Positions 11,192 to 21,535 of a DNA stretch of 64,000 nucleotides are shown in pieces; the first letter of the stretch is position 1; every line of letters starts with the position of its first letter. The translations under genes were made by a program, and so were the position numbers. The notes under the pieces were generated by a model. That model was not told the DNA's origin, did not search any database, and saw only the letters and a program-made list of their open reading frames with translations. The DNA is from Lactuca virosa (lineage: Eukaryota > Streptophyta > Magnoliopsida > Asterales > Asteraceae), in contig CAKMRJ010003334.1 of assembly GCA_928212115.1 (NCBI GenBank), positions 24,465,813 through 24,529,812 on the forward strand, read 5' to 3'.

Positions 11192-12071
11192 CTAGAGAAC
11201 AAAACGAGAGCCGTTGATTATGAAACAGACGACTCTGAATCCCGAAAGCAAAGACGAGATCAAAAGGAACAAAAATCCGGCGAATCCCAAGGCCACGGCG
11301 ATATCGGATTGGACGCAAAAGGTGTTATTAGCCGTACACGTGGCAATCGCTCTCAGTTGTCTGGCAAGCTCCGTCGCCGCCGAGCCGGCAGACAGCAACA
11401 AGTACGCGAACACCTGTGAAAGACGACACTGAATAACTGGATTTATCGTCGTTTTTTTTTTTTTTTTTTGGATTTGGATGTGTATATGTACGTGTGTGTG
11501 TGTGTGTGTGTTTTGCAGATGAAAAACATTCTTCACAGGAAAATTTTGAACGAATCGAGGAGAAGGTTTTTGAGGATTTTAATTCAAACGAGAAAGAACC
11601 TGATCGTGTCCGAAATCGAACCAGACTTGAGTGAACTCCGGGAAAACGGTAGCACCTCTAGAAATTTCCCAAACAGAAGCTCCCATTTCGAAAAATGAAT
11701 ATAAAGCGACGATCGCGTTTGCAGCGACAACGAATCTGTAAATATTTTGCAAATTTGTTATGTTTATGAATTATGATAGAGTTTCTGAATCGATTTCTTG
11801 AAAGCGAAAGGGAGTAGTTTGATTACCGGAAGGCGCCGAAGTGGTACCAACGAGGGGTATCCGATGAGGAGGCGGTGTTGGTGGTGAGCATGAAAACGGC
11901 GGAGGAGATGGAGGAACCAAAAGCGGCCAAACGGAAGACAAAAATCGATATATTGAAGCGGCGGAGCTTTCGTTCGGAGACGGTGGACTGGAAAAGAGGC
12001 GTGTCGTGAGGATGCGTCTGGTGGATTCGAGGTCGTGGAGATGGACTCTCAACTCCGCCGTTACGGACCAT
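11192..12071 (-). CDS. CASP-like membrane protein (CASPL4-type), three exons
   Basis: Joining exons 12071-11827, 11735-11600 and 11413-11192 (minus strand) gives an uninterrupted frame of 200 residues plus stop. Each intron has GT...AG ends. The start is fixed by a stop codon two codons upstream. The N-terminus is short, polar and proline-rich, then RRFNISIFVFRLAAFG starts membrane segment 1 (about 37-60). PRWYHFGAFR and FVVAANAIVALYSFFEM cover segment 2, followed by an extracellular loop; VFAYLLLSAGSAATELAR is segment 3 with the family's hallmark, and AVALGFAGFLFLLISSLLSG is segment 4. This is the four-span MARVEL-like fold of plant CASP-like proteins (DUF588), some of which scaffold plasma-membrane domains such as the Casparian strip. 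CASPL4 assignment rests on the WYHFGAF and SAATELAR context. Its substrate or partner is unknown. It looks intact and is one of two host genes here. Confidence 0.92.
11450..11512. repeat. Poly-T and GT microsatellite in CASP-like intron 2
   Basis: A run of about 16 T is followed by a TG-rich stretch and a clean (GT)n tract, all inside the 186-bp second intron (11414-11599). On the gene's own strand this reads (CA)n then poly-A, close to the 3' splice site. Confidence 0.85.
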
Positions 12072-12954
12072 GACTTACGTTCGGCGGCCGGCGTTGTAGA
12101 TTTCAGAGTTTGAATGGTGAAAATGAAAAGTGTTGGGAAGATGGCGTGATTTCCATGGGAGCTGCAGCCTACAGAGAATGAAAAGGGGATGTAGCAGAAA
12201 GAGTGTCTGTGAAAGTGAATGTGAAGGACAGAAGGTGGGGATGGTTTTTTTCTTTTCTTTTTTATACTTCTTTTGGTTTGAAAAGCCATTTTATTTTTCT
12301 TTTTCACATTCTTCTTTACTTTGTTTACATTTTGCATTATAATTTAAGGGTTAATTACTTTATTATAATTGAAAAGATGAATATTTTTGGGTGATGTATG
12401 TGATATTTATGTTTAGTGTAAGTCAACATTAAACATGTCATTAATTACTTTTAGTTCTAATTTATATATATGTTTGTGGTTGATTTAAACACAAAAGTTT
12501 TAAGGTTTCAAGACTAAAATTCAATTAAATATGATTTCGGAATTATAATAGAAATAGAAATAAATACTAAATTAATTATGGTATTGCTTTATTGCAAAGA
12601 CTAAAATTCAATTAAAATAGTCATTGGGGTTTAGTAGTGCAATCGAGTATAGTAAACTTGTGAAATATTTGAGACTGATTCGAAAAATATTTGAAATTGA
12701 TTAGGTTCGAGGCGAGTCAAACTCGAGCTCAAGCTACTCGAGTATATTGTTGAGTCAAGCCTGAATAATAGAATACTCGACTTGTGAGACTCATAAGCTT
12801 AGTCATATTACTCTCTTACCTTTTATTGTAATTAAATTACATAATAGAGTCAAACTGAGTCAAGTTTGCAAACTTGATAGTATTTTTATTACGGTTTAAT
12901 GTCATTTTGTTTAGTTAGTAACTAATTGAGTCTAGTCCAGTTTGCAAATGTCGA
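12072..12954. other. Upstream region of the CASP-like gene
   Basis: On the plus strand bases 12240-12340 are T-rich with TTTTC blocks; read on the gene strand these are A/G-rich leader or promoter sequence. From 12640 to 12954 there are repeated CTCGAG-type words (for example ACTCGAGCTC at 12720-12730) of an unidentified repeat. I found no secure TATA box and no other gene. Confidence 0.45.
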
Positions 12955-13914
12955 TTACTTTATCGAGCTTATGCCTAAGCATGAAATTAAGGCTCGAGTT
13001 GAATACGAGTCATGTTTAGAGCTTGTTATTACTGGATTTGACTCGGCTTAATGAGACACGTCTACAAAGAGTTCTCATTGGTGGTAATGCAATACAAAAA
13101 GAAGAATATCAAGGATTGAAGGTGCAATTATTGAATTGTCCTTACTCCTAATGGCTAAAGTGAAAATATGAAATACTTTCCTTGAGTTTCTTAAGTAACT
13201 GTTCATTTTTTTATTTTTTATTTTTTGTTAAAATGACTTTTTGAATCATATTGGATGTTTGGGATGGTTTATTTATAACATCTTATGCATCTATATAAAA
13301 ATGTACATTAACTTATGTCGTATTAAAAGGTAGTTTAAAGAAATGTTGTTGTATTAGTTTATTATGTATCAAAATGTAACAAGTTGATAAGTTGTTTTTT
13401 TAGTGTTTGTTTAATTTTGTTTATATGTGTAAATTTACTTTATTGAGCTTATGCCTAAGCATGAAATTAAGGCTCGAGTTGAATACGAGTCATGTTTAGA
13501 GCTTGTTATTACTGGATTTGACTCGGCTCAATGAGACACGTCTACAAAGAGTTCTCATTGGTGGTAATACGATACAAAAAGAAAAATATCAAGGATTGAC
13601 GGTGCAATTATTGAATTGTCCTTACTCCTAATGGCTAAAGTGAAAATATGAAATCTTTTCCTTGAGTTTCTTAAGTAACAGTTCTTTTTTTTTTGGTTTT
13701 GTTAAAATCACTTTTTGAATTGTATTGGGTTTTTGGGATGGTTTATTTATAACATCTTATCTTATGCTTATATATAAAAATGCATATTAACTTATGTCGT
13801 ATTAAAAGGTAGTTTAAAGAAATGTGGTTGTATTAGTTTATTATTTATCAAAATGTAACAAGTTGATAAGTTGTTTTTTAGTGTTTTGTTTAATTTTGTT
13901 TATATGGGTAAATT
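12955..13914. repeat. 480-bp tandem duplication, two copies
   Basis: Copy 1 (12955-13434) and copy 2 (13435-13914) start with the same words (TTACTTTATCGAGC and TTACTTTATTGAGC) and remain nearly identical to their ends (GTTTATATGTGTAAATTTA and GTTTATATGGGTAAATTTA). Differences are single bases and small T-run indels, so the duplication is fairly recent. No coding content is seen. Confidence 0.92.
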
Positions 13915-14426
13915 TACCAAATTAGACATATTTACATATTATTGACTTTATCTATTAGTTTTACAAATAACAACTTATTATTTATACCTTATAAAATAGT
14001 AATATCAAAAATAATTTATATTAACAAAGCAAAGAAAACTTATATATGAAAGTTTAACCATTCATATATCTTATAATTCACGTTGTACGAAGAAATTTAT
14101 GTGAGGTATTACGAATCAAATCATTTAAAGGTAAACAAAAGAACTAAACAAAAAACCGTAAAATAAAATGGAGTTGGACAAGTATATTAATTTTTTCCGA
14201 AAATATCATAAAAATCATTAAGTTTACATCAAAATTCTAATTAGGCATTGTGTTTTTTTGTCTCAAATTTGACACTGTGTTTTCCAAGTTGTCTGCTGAG
14301 GTGACATGATGACGTGTCAGTTTTGATAACGTAACATGTCGAAGTGTCAAATTTGAAAAAGTTGTTACAAAAGACACTAAGTTTCACTTTCTTCAATTTT
14401 GACATAAAGTTTTCATTTTTTTTGTA
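13915..14426. other. Non-coding spacer
   Basis: AT-rich with no gene. Bases 14225-14420 hold an unidentified repeat with TTTGACACTGTG, TGCTGAGGTGACATGATGACG and TTGACATAAAG words, which looks like transposon sequence. Confidence 0.4.
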
Positions 14427-15548
14427 GTATCCTGAAATATGAAGTTTAGTCCTTAAGTTTAAAAAACTTCACAGATGACTCCTGTGGTATCAAAACTTTT
14501 GATGTTTGGTCCTTATGTCTCACTTTGTCAGCTTTCTACCGTTAACTAAAGGAAATTTTCGTCATTTCACAATCTCATGGACCATTTATGAGATTTTCTC
14601 TTATTTAAAAAATGAAATTTAATATGTAAAGGGTCTTACCCCCCCCCCCCCTCCACCCTTTTTTCCTTTTCCATTGATCATCACCAACAACCACCATTAC
14701 TCATCTTCAACAGCCACCATTAGTCACCTCCACAATCACCATTAGCCACCACCTACACCAACTCGTCGCCCAAATGAAATCGATTTTATTCTATGTTTCA
14801 ATCATGAGTGTGTTTGTTTTGTATATGTGTTGAAGAATATGAACAAAATTTTGTTTATCTCCATTGTCACAAGCCATTTGTCCCCAAAAAATAGTTTTGT
14901 TCTCCATATAAATCCATCAAAATCGATTTCAGTTTCAGTAATCTAAATATTAAAAAAAAAGAGTAACACACATTGAAACTTGATTTCTCCGATCACCATC
15001 ACCGGTGCAAAACTGATCGAATCGAGCATTAAAAAAAACACACACAATTTGTTCAAATCAATCCGTTTTCCGTTCTTTTTTTTTGTTTTGGGTTTGGTAA
15101 AAAAACCCTAAATTTATTACATCTATAAACACATGGAATGAACTCCAGGGCAGATATAATAGTTTGGAATTAGAACTTTAATTCCTAATTGGGTAGAATT
15201 TAGGGTTTCGCATTTGGAATCAAAGCTCCCTAACTGATGTTCATGTGTTCATATTACAAGTTGTTGCATTTGAAATCCATAACTGCTGAAGAAGGAAGAA
15301 GAACAGATACAGAGGAGAAACATCGAATTTTGCAACTAGGGGGGATGCTTCGGCGGCCTCTTTGGCGACTCCCTTTTTCTGGTTTGACAACACAACACGA
15401 AGGGAAAGAAGGGAGTGGGCTTTCCGGTTCTCTGTCGATCGGAGAAGAAGAAACGAACGAGGGCAGAAAATGGTTCAGGGGTGATTGGGTGGTGTTTTTC
15501 AACAATCAATGTGTGTTTATGTAACATACACGTTTAGTTATCGTGTTT

Positions 15549-17650
15549 TGTAACTTTTAAAAGTAAATAATATTAAGAAATATTATGTGATTTTGATTGT
15601 TGAGTTCTAACATATAGTTTTTACTAGAATTGAAGTAAAACTATGTTTAGAATCATTCAGAAAGTATTGGAAGTCTTATAAGATTCCAATCAAATGTCAG
15701 CTATTGAAATTAACGAAAATATAAAGTGAAAATAAGTAAAATTATATTATTGAAAGTTGTAAAGAATCTCGTTAGAAACATTTAGGCGAAAACCCCATCG
15801 AAATCCGAGTTATAACGAAGAAGTTATGACTATTTGAAGTTTCGTGACAGAACCGACACGACGCCGTATGACGTAAAAAGTGAGTTTTCTATAAACTACT
15901 TTTTTAGTTTTAGTGATCTAAACGAATTTCGTAGTATTCGTTAAACCGAGAATTTTCATAAAAAGAACGTCCAAATCTGACCTCGTATGAGGAAGTTATG
16001 ATTTTTCTAAGTTTCAGAATAGCAGTAGATAGCTAAAAACTTGAAATAAAGATCGAGTGATTTTTAGCCGAATCAACCTAAACGAGAATAGAAGGTCTCG
16101 TCAATAGTAGTATAACAGTAAAAAGACAGACAAAATTGGTTGTCAGATGAAGAAGTTATGAATTTTTAACGGACTTTTCCTGTCCTGGCCTGTTAAAAAT
16201 ATAACTTTAAAAATAAAGTCAAAGTTAGCCAACAGAGTCTATATAAAAGTTGTAGAGTATCATCTCACCTACGTGTGGATATAAAGAACGTCAAAAACGG
16301 AGCTCGTATGCAAAAGATACGAATTTTTGAAGTTTGGAAATTCGGAGTACGCCCAACGTACAGGAGAACGCCCAACGTACTTATGTTCACAGTCCAAGAT
16401 TGGCCACGTCGCCTAAACTCTCGCATGTGACACATATCATACGGACTCGACACGTCTGATGCCACACATCACGCTACGCGCAGCGTACATGGTGTACGCC
16501 CATCGTACTGAGTCGCAATACATGTAATAGAGCGTACGCCCAGCGAAGAGGTTATCAGGGCAGTACGCCCCGCGTACATAAGAATTACGCCCAACGTAAT
16601 TCGTGTTTCAGCCCCTATAAATAGTGAGCAAGACCTCCGGGTTTTTGTCTACAAAATCTATTCTCTCTCACTCTCTACTTCTCCTCTTGCCACTTTTTTT
16701 AACCCCCGAAGCCCCGGTATCATCCCCGACACCCGAAGCAAGTCCCGACACTCTGAAGTTCCCGAGAAAATCATATTTTCAAGTCGAAACTTTGCCCGAG
16801 CAAGGCCCGGTTTTCAACTAAAGTCATCGGTTTCGTCACAGAAAGTCATATTTAAAGTCGAAGTGTTGCCCAAATTAATACTTTAATCCCAAGTTAATTC
16901 ACAGTGAGTTCAATATAGGGACAATTATATGCTATGTGTTATATGTTCAATGTGCTTTCCTGTAATATTCTGGTATCGGATTTATGCCTTTGGCCATGTA
17001 GAGCATGACTCGTATAACTTCTGGTATTGGCTTTGTGCCTTTGGCCATGTAGAGCATGTGATGTATAACTTATGGTATTGGCATAGGGCTATGTAGGGTT
17101 GAAAGCCTGTATATTCTAGCAAAATGATAATCCGAAATTATGTCTTCTGTGTCATTTGGGCTAAAGCTTTATTGATTTATATCAAGTATTGAAATTGTTA
17201 TGTCTCATTGATTGTAAATCATTGAATCAGATTGTTGGTTGATATGGAAAGCATGTCATATGATACACATATGTCTTTGTTGTTCTTTGTCCCTCTTTTA
17301 TTATGTCATATTGATATGTATATGGCATAGCGTTATATTGTAACTGTTATTGAACTCACTAAGCGTCACCCGCTTATCCCTCTCGGTGTTTAATTATTGC
17401 AGGTGATAAGCATCCAGTATAGTTTTGTACTGGTAGAAGATGTAGAATAGATAATATTATAGCTTTTGTATTTAGTATATAAATTCCTGGGAAATTATGT
17501 AATATATAAAACTTTGTAAAAATCTTAATAGTCGGTTTGTATCCAGTCTATGTAATTAAACTATCAATGTAAAATATTGCTTTATGAATATGCATGTAGC
17601 ATGTTTTGGAATATTATGATGTAGTTTTTATCGAAAGGGGTTCTTTCAGT
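15549..17650 (+). repeat. LTR-E: degraded solo gypsy LTR
   Basis: From about 15770 onward the sequence follows the Gypsy-F LTR (61497-63986) in the same order: ATCCGAGTTATAACGAAGAAG, CGTAGTATTCGTTAAACCGAGA, AAAAAGAACGTCC, TGAGGAAGTTATGATTTTTC and GTGGATATAAAGAACGTC. It then has a TATA box (16616-16623). There is no coding region on either side and no PBS, so it is read as a solo LTR. The exact ends are eroded; 15549 (TGTAAC) and about 17650 are estimates. Confidence 0.75.
16348..16623 (+). promoter_or_regulatory. LTR-E U3 promoter: seven TACGCCCAGCGTA motifs and TATA box
   Basis: GTACGCCCAACGTAC or close variants occur at 16348, 16367, 16474, 16494, 16534, 16563 and 16585. The last copy ends 17 bp before the TATA box CTATAAATAG (16616-16623). 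The motif has inverted GTACGC / GCGTAC arms around a short centre. A CT-rich leader (16655-16690) follows the TATA box. A role as a protein-binding array is inferred. Confidence 0.72.
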
Positions 17651-17765
17651 TTAGTAGCTCCGGTCAACAAGAGGAAGAAATGGAGAACGAGGGTTGTTGC
17701 CCCTATTGATCTTGCCAGAATCAGTAATGACAGCGATCGAGAGAAAAAAAAAGGAAGAAAAAGTG

Positions 17766-17771
<6 letters not shown>

Positions 17772-17812
<41 letters not shown>
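17772..17812. repeat. (GA)n microsatellite
   Basis: About 20 GA units at the inner edge of the right arm of inverted-repeat element 1. Confidence 0.95.
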
Positions 17813-17815
<3 letters not shown>

Positions 17816-18474
17816 CTTCGAATATTTAAATAATTATATTTTATTTTTTCTTATTTTTAAATAAAAAAAAAATTTATAAATGGTCTCTGTAGTAGTGAAA
17901 TGACGGAAATGTCCTTTGGTTAACGGACAAAATTTAACGACGTTAGCAATAAGGACCTTTTGTTAAAAGTTTTGAAACCACAGGGACCATCTGTGAGGTT
18001 TTTTAAACTTAGGGACTAAACTTCAGATTTCGGGATACCACAGGGACCATTTATGAAGTTTTTTCTTTTTCTTTTTCAATTTTGACACTCAATTTTTTTC
18101 ATTCCAAATCGAACATCATTTTTTCTAATTTTGTTCAATGTTGACTATTTTCCAATTGAAACCATATAAATAGTAATTATTTCTTTTACATTTGAAACCG
18201 TATAAATACATTTTTTATTTAAAAACCACATTTTTATATAAATACACGTTTTGTTTACATTCAAACAAGAAAAAACATCATAAATGGTCCCTGTGGTTTC
18301 CCAAAATCTGAATTAGTCCATATGGTTTAAAAACGTCATAGATGGTCCCTGTGCTTTCAAAACTTTTGACGATTGGTCCGTATTGCTAACTCCGTTAAAT
18401 CTGTCCGTTAGCTAAAGGGCATTTTCGTCTTTTCACGATCACAGAGACCATTTATGAAGTTTTTCTCTTATTTA

Positions 18475-18496
18475 ATATTATTATTATTATTATTAC

Positions 18497-18538
<42 letters not shown>

Positions 18539-18539
18539 G

Positions 18540-18580
<41 letters not shown>
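18475..18580. repeat. (ATT)n and (TC)n microsatellites
   Basis: About 20 ATT units (18475-18537) followed by a (TC)n run (18543-18578). The (TC)n run is mirrored by (GA)n at 19566-19597 as part of the inverted arms. Confidence 0.95.
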
Positions 18581-18584
<4 letters not shown>

Positions 18585-19055
18585 CCATGACCACCATCAA
18601 CCTCCCAAGATCCACACAACCATCGCCACCTTCTACCATCATGAATCACCTTATTCCTCCATTCACCATCACCGAACACCGTTCCCAGCTCCACAATCTC
18701 CATTCCAGCCACCGCTTCACCAAGACCCACCTTCACCATTTCACCACCATGACCACCAAAACCACCACCCATCACCACCCTTATTTCCTCAAAACTTCCA
18801 GCCACCTTACCCTACAGTCCTACTCCATAAACCCATAGCAATTGACCTTCAAACAAACCTTCACAGCTTTCTAATTCCAGTCTTCATTCACTTACCTTCA
18901 TCAACTTCTTCTCTCCTCTTCATCCTCCTACACCAGCCACACAAACATCACTACCCAACGTCACCTTCAATCACCAAAGACCTCTCATATTCCTCCATTA
19001 TCATCATCCCTAATAGTTGCAAATGTAAAAAATAAAAGATAAAAGAAGAGGCTAG

Positions 19056-19133
19056 TTTGATACTATTTTTAGTTCCTTGGCTGTCTCTCTCTGGTTTGAT
19101 ACTATTTTTAGTTCCTTGGTTGTCTCTCTCTGG
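19056..19133. repeat. 39-bp tandem duplication
   Basis: TTTGATACTATTTTTAGTTC plus the following CCTTGG-TGTCTCTCTCTGG is present twice in a row, with one base difference, inside inverted-repeat element 2. Confidence 0.9.
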
Positions 19134-19561
19134 TATGTTTAATGGAATCTACCACTGCCAGTCGTCCTTCTCCGATTATCCCTCTCACCGTTGATGTGAA
19201 ACCTCGTCGATCTAACCCTTGTCGGTGTTTCAAGGTCCGGTTTTGTCGATCTAACCCTTATCGGAGTTGCCTATTAAAGAAAGCCCAAGCACCGCCGGAC
19301 CCACACCGACGATGAACAGATTTGAAAGGGGTTGACGATTGGAAGTCAACTGAATGGAAGAGGGTTGACGACTCAGATTTGCGGGAGAGGGAGAAATCAA
19401 CATCGATCTAGCAGTTGTTGAGCATGGTGGGCTGGGTACGGTGGAGCGTTTGATTTACCACGATGGGTGCAGTCGGTAGCCGATGAATCATGGCACCATG
19501 AAAGCTTCAATTTTTTGTACACTGTGTGAGAGAGGGAAACAAAGGAGGGGGAAGCAGGTGT

Positions 19562-19599
<38 letters not shown>

Positions 19600-20223
19600 C
19601 CTTTGTAAATAATAGAAAAGCTTCATAAATGGTCCCTGTGATCGTGAAAAGACGAAAATGCCCTTTAGTTAACGGACAAATTTAACGGAGTTAGCAATAA
19701 GGACCAATCGTCAAAAGTTTTGAAAGCACAGTGACCATTTATGACGTTTTTAAACCATAGGGACTAAACTTCAGATTTTGCGAAACCACAGGGACCATTT
19801 ATGATGTTTTTTCTTCAAACAATAATGTCATTTTTTTACGTTCATGTTGCGTCGTCATCATTTCACGTCAGCTCCACATAACCAAATAGTGCTTGAAAAA
19901 TACGGTTATAATATAATTAATACATATGATTTTTAAATGAAAAAAATGTATTTATACAATTTCAAATGTAAAATAATTTATTTATGCGGATTTAAATAGA
20001 ACAAAAAAATGATGTCCGGTTTAGAAAATAAAATTGTGACATCCCGGAATTTATGTTTAAAACTGTGGACAATCAATTTACCGCGAACCTCTTTGTAACA
20101 TGACCTATTGAGCTTTAATGCATATTTTAAGAAATAAATAGTGTCATTACAATTAAAATAAGATCTGAGATGATATCTTATTCCCAATTATGGAAAATCT
20201 CAAACGAGTCATAAGGCACAAAC

Positions 20224-20687
20224 CAGACCCGGTTTTAAGGGTGTGCAAGAGGTGCAACTGTACAGGTCCTCGAAAAAAATAGGGTCCGAGTTCTAAATTA
20301 ATTATATAGTTAATTAGTCATTATATACTATGTTTTTCAAGAAATTTCATATAAGCTGATTAGCACAACTGGCTTAAGCACGCCATTTTCTACCAAAAGC
20401 TTAAGTTTGAGTCCGCTTGCCAGCAATATCTACTTTTATAACTCACTTTTACATTTTTAGACATTAGTTTATGCCACATATTTCATAAGCTACCCTTCCT
20501 TCCAACTTTATTAAACAAATCAGTTTGACAGTTTCTAGAGGTTACATGATTAGCCCCTAAACTTTTATAAAATTTATAAAAGTTAGCAACAATTAGTAAT
20601 AATTTTTTTTTATATATTTAAAATTTATATTAAGGGGCCCATTTTTGTTTTTCGTACAGGGCCCTTAAAATCAAAGAGCCAGCCCTG
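20224..20687. mobile_element. Non-autonomous hAT-like element with 8-bp duplication
   Basis: Terminal inverted repeats are CAGACCCGGTTTTAAGGG on the left and, on the other strand from the right end, CAGGGCTGGCTCTTTGATTT. The flanks are a perfect 8-bp direct repeat GCACAAAC (20216-20223 and 20688-20695), the size typical of hAT transposons. The 464-bp interior has no transposase. It includes a tRNA-like stretch at 20355-20430 (TTAGCACAACTGGCTTAAGC and AGTTTGAGTCCGC) resembling Pol III A and B boxes. Confidence 0.88.
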
Positions 20688-20763
20688 GCACAAACTGTAG
20701 CCCTAGTTAATACGTCTGAAAAACTGAAATTTCATATTAAGCGTGTGTGATAGATTTTGGTAA

Positions 20764-21520
20764 AGCTTGGGATATCTATTTACCACTTATCGAATTCTCC
20801 TACAATAATAGCTATCACACTAGCATCAAGGTCGCACCATTCGAAGCCCTCTATGGGCGCAAGTGCAGATCACCGTTGTGTTGGGCTGAAGTGGGTGACA
20901 CGCAACTAGCTAAGGGATAGGTCCCTAATAACACTCTCACTGGCCCGGAAATCATAAGAGAACGACTGAGAAGATTGTTCAGATTCGAGAATGATTAAAA
21001 GCTTCTAGAGACAGACAAAAGAGCTATGCCGATAACAGACGGAAACCCTTGGAATTCCAGGTTGGAGACCGGGTGTTGTTAAAGGTCTCACCCTGGAAGG
21101 GATTAATACGTTTTGGAAAACGTGGGAAACTAAATCCAAATATCGGGCCGTTCGAGATCCTCGCCAGGATTGGCCCGGTAGCATACAAGCTTCGACTGCC
21201 GCAAGAACTCAATAATGTTCATCCTACCTTTCATGTGTCCAACTTAAAGAAGTGCTTGTCCGATGAGACTCTCGTCATCCCTCTTGACGAGATTGAGATC
21301 AACGGGAATCTTCATTTCGTAGAAGAACCGGTAGAAATCATGGACCGCGAGATCAAAAGAACAAAACAAAGTCGCATTCCCATTGTAAAGGTCAGATGGA
21401 ACGCTAAATGAGGACCGAGTTCTCCTGGGAATGCGAAGATCAGATGAAACAAAAGTACCCACATCTTTCCCCAACGCCTGAAGTCCCAATCAAAACGCTA
21501 ATTTCGGGACGAAATTCCAT
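20764..21520 (+). pseudogene. Gypsy-A integrase C-terminal fragment
   Basis: The first frame shows IYLPLIEFSYNNSYHTSIK and PFEALYGRKCRSPLCWAE, the end of the gypsy integrase core. A stop follows at AKG and a frameshift near 21000. The frame 21049-21411 then shows FQVGDRVLLKVSPWKGL, FGKRGKLNPNIGPFEIL and VHPTFHVSNLKKCL, the C-terminal DNA-binding fold of Tekay/Del-type integrase. A further shift after VRWNAK leads to FSWECEDQMKQKYPHL, the family's usual tail (W-E context of the chromodomain-like end). The protein is dead, but the family assignment is clear. Confidence 0.9.
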
Positions 21521-21535
21521 CTACCGGGGGGATGA

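Larger units (their letters stand above)
14427..18065. mobile_element. Long-inverted-repeat DNA transposon 1, hosting a solo LTR
   Basis: The left arm (14427-14650) and right arm (17760-18065) are inverted copies: GAAGTTTAGTCC, GGTATCAAAACTTTTGATG and AGGGTCTTAC on the left match the complement of the right arm. The inner edges carry a poly-C run (14640-14652) and a (GA)n run (17772-17812). The interior has short ORFs at 15237-15524 without domains and is interrupted by LTR-E (15549-17650). Mutator-like affiliation is only a guess from the long arms; no transposase is present and the left arm lacks the outermost 25-30 bp seen on the right. Confidence 0.7.
18105..20020. mobile_element. Long-inverted-repeat DNA transposon 2
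   Basis: The left arm (18105-18580) and right arm (19566-20020) are inverted copies over some 450 bp: CGAACATCATTTTTT, ACATTTGAAACCGTATAAATACA, AAACATCATAAATGGTCCC and GGGTCTCTCTC on the left are mirrored on the right. The interior (18581-19565) is CCACCATCA-rich and holds low-complexity ORFs only. It has no transposase, so it is non-autonomous. It lies next to element 1 and shares the inner part of its arms. Confidence 0.8.

Noticed and set aside
11771..12337. 188-residue ORF overlapping CASP-like exon 1
   Set aside because: It is the shadow frame of the true exon 1 (12071-11827), has no domain, and the CASP-like frame splices cleanly.
15237..15524. 95-residue ORF, with two overlapping ORFs on the other strand
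   Set aside because: No domain and no splice context; interior of a non-autonomous inverted-repeat element. A captured gene fragment is possible but unsupported.
18454..19035. 193-residue ORF with Leu runs and His/Pro-rich tail
   Set aside because: It is a translation of (ATT)n, (TC)n and CCACCATCA-type simple sequence inside inverted-repeat element 2; no domain.
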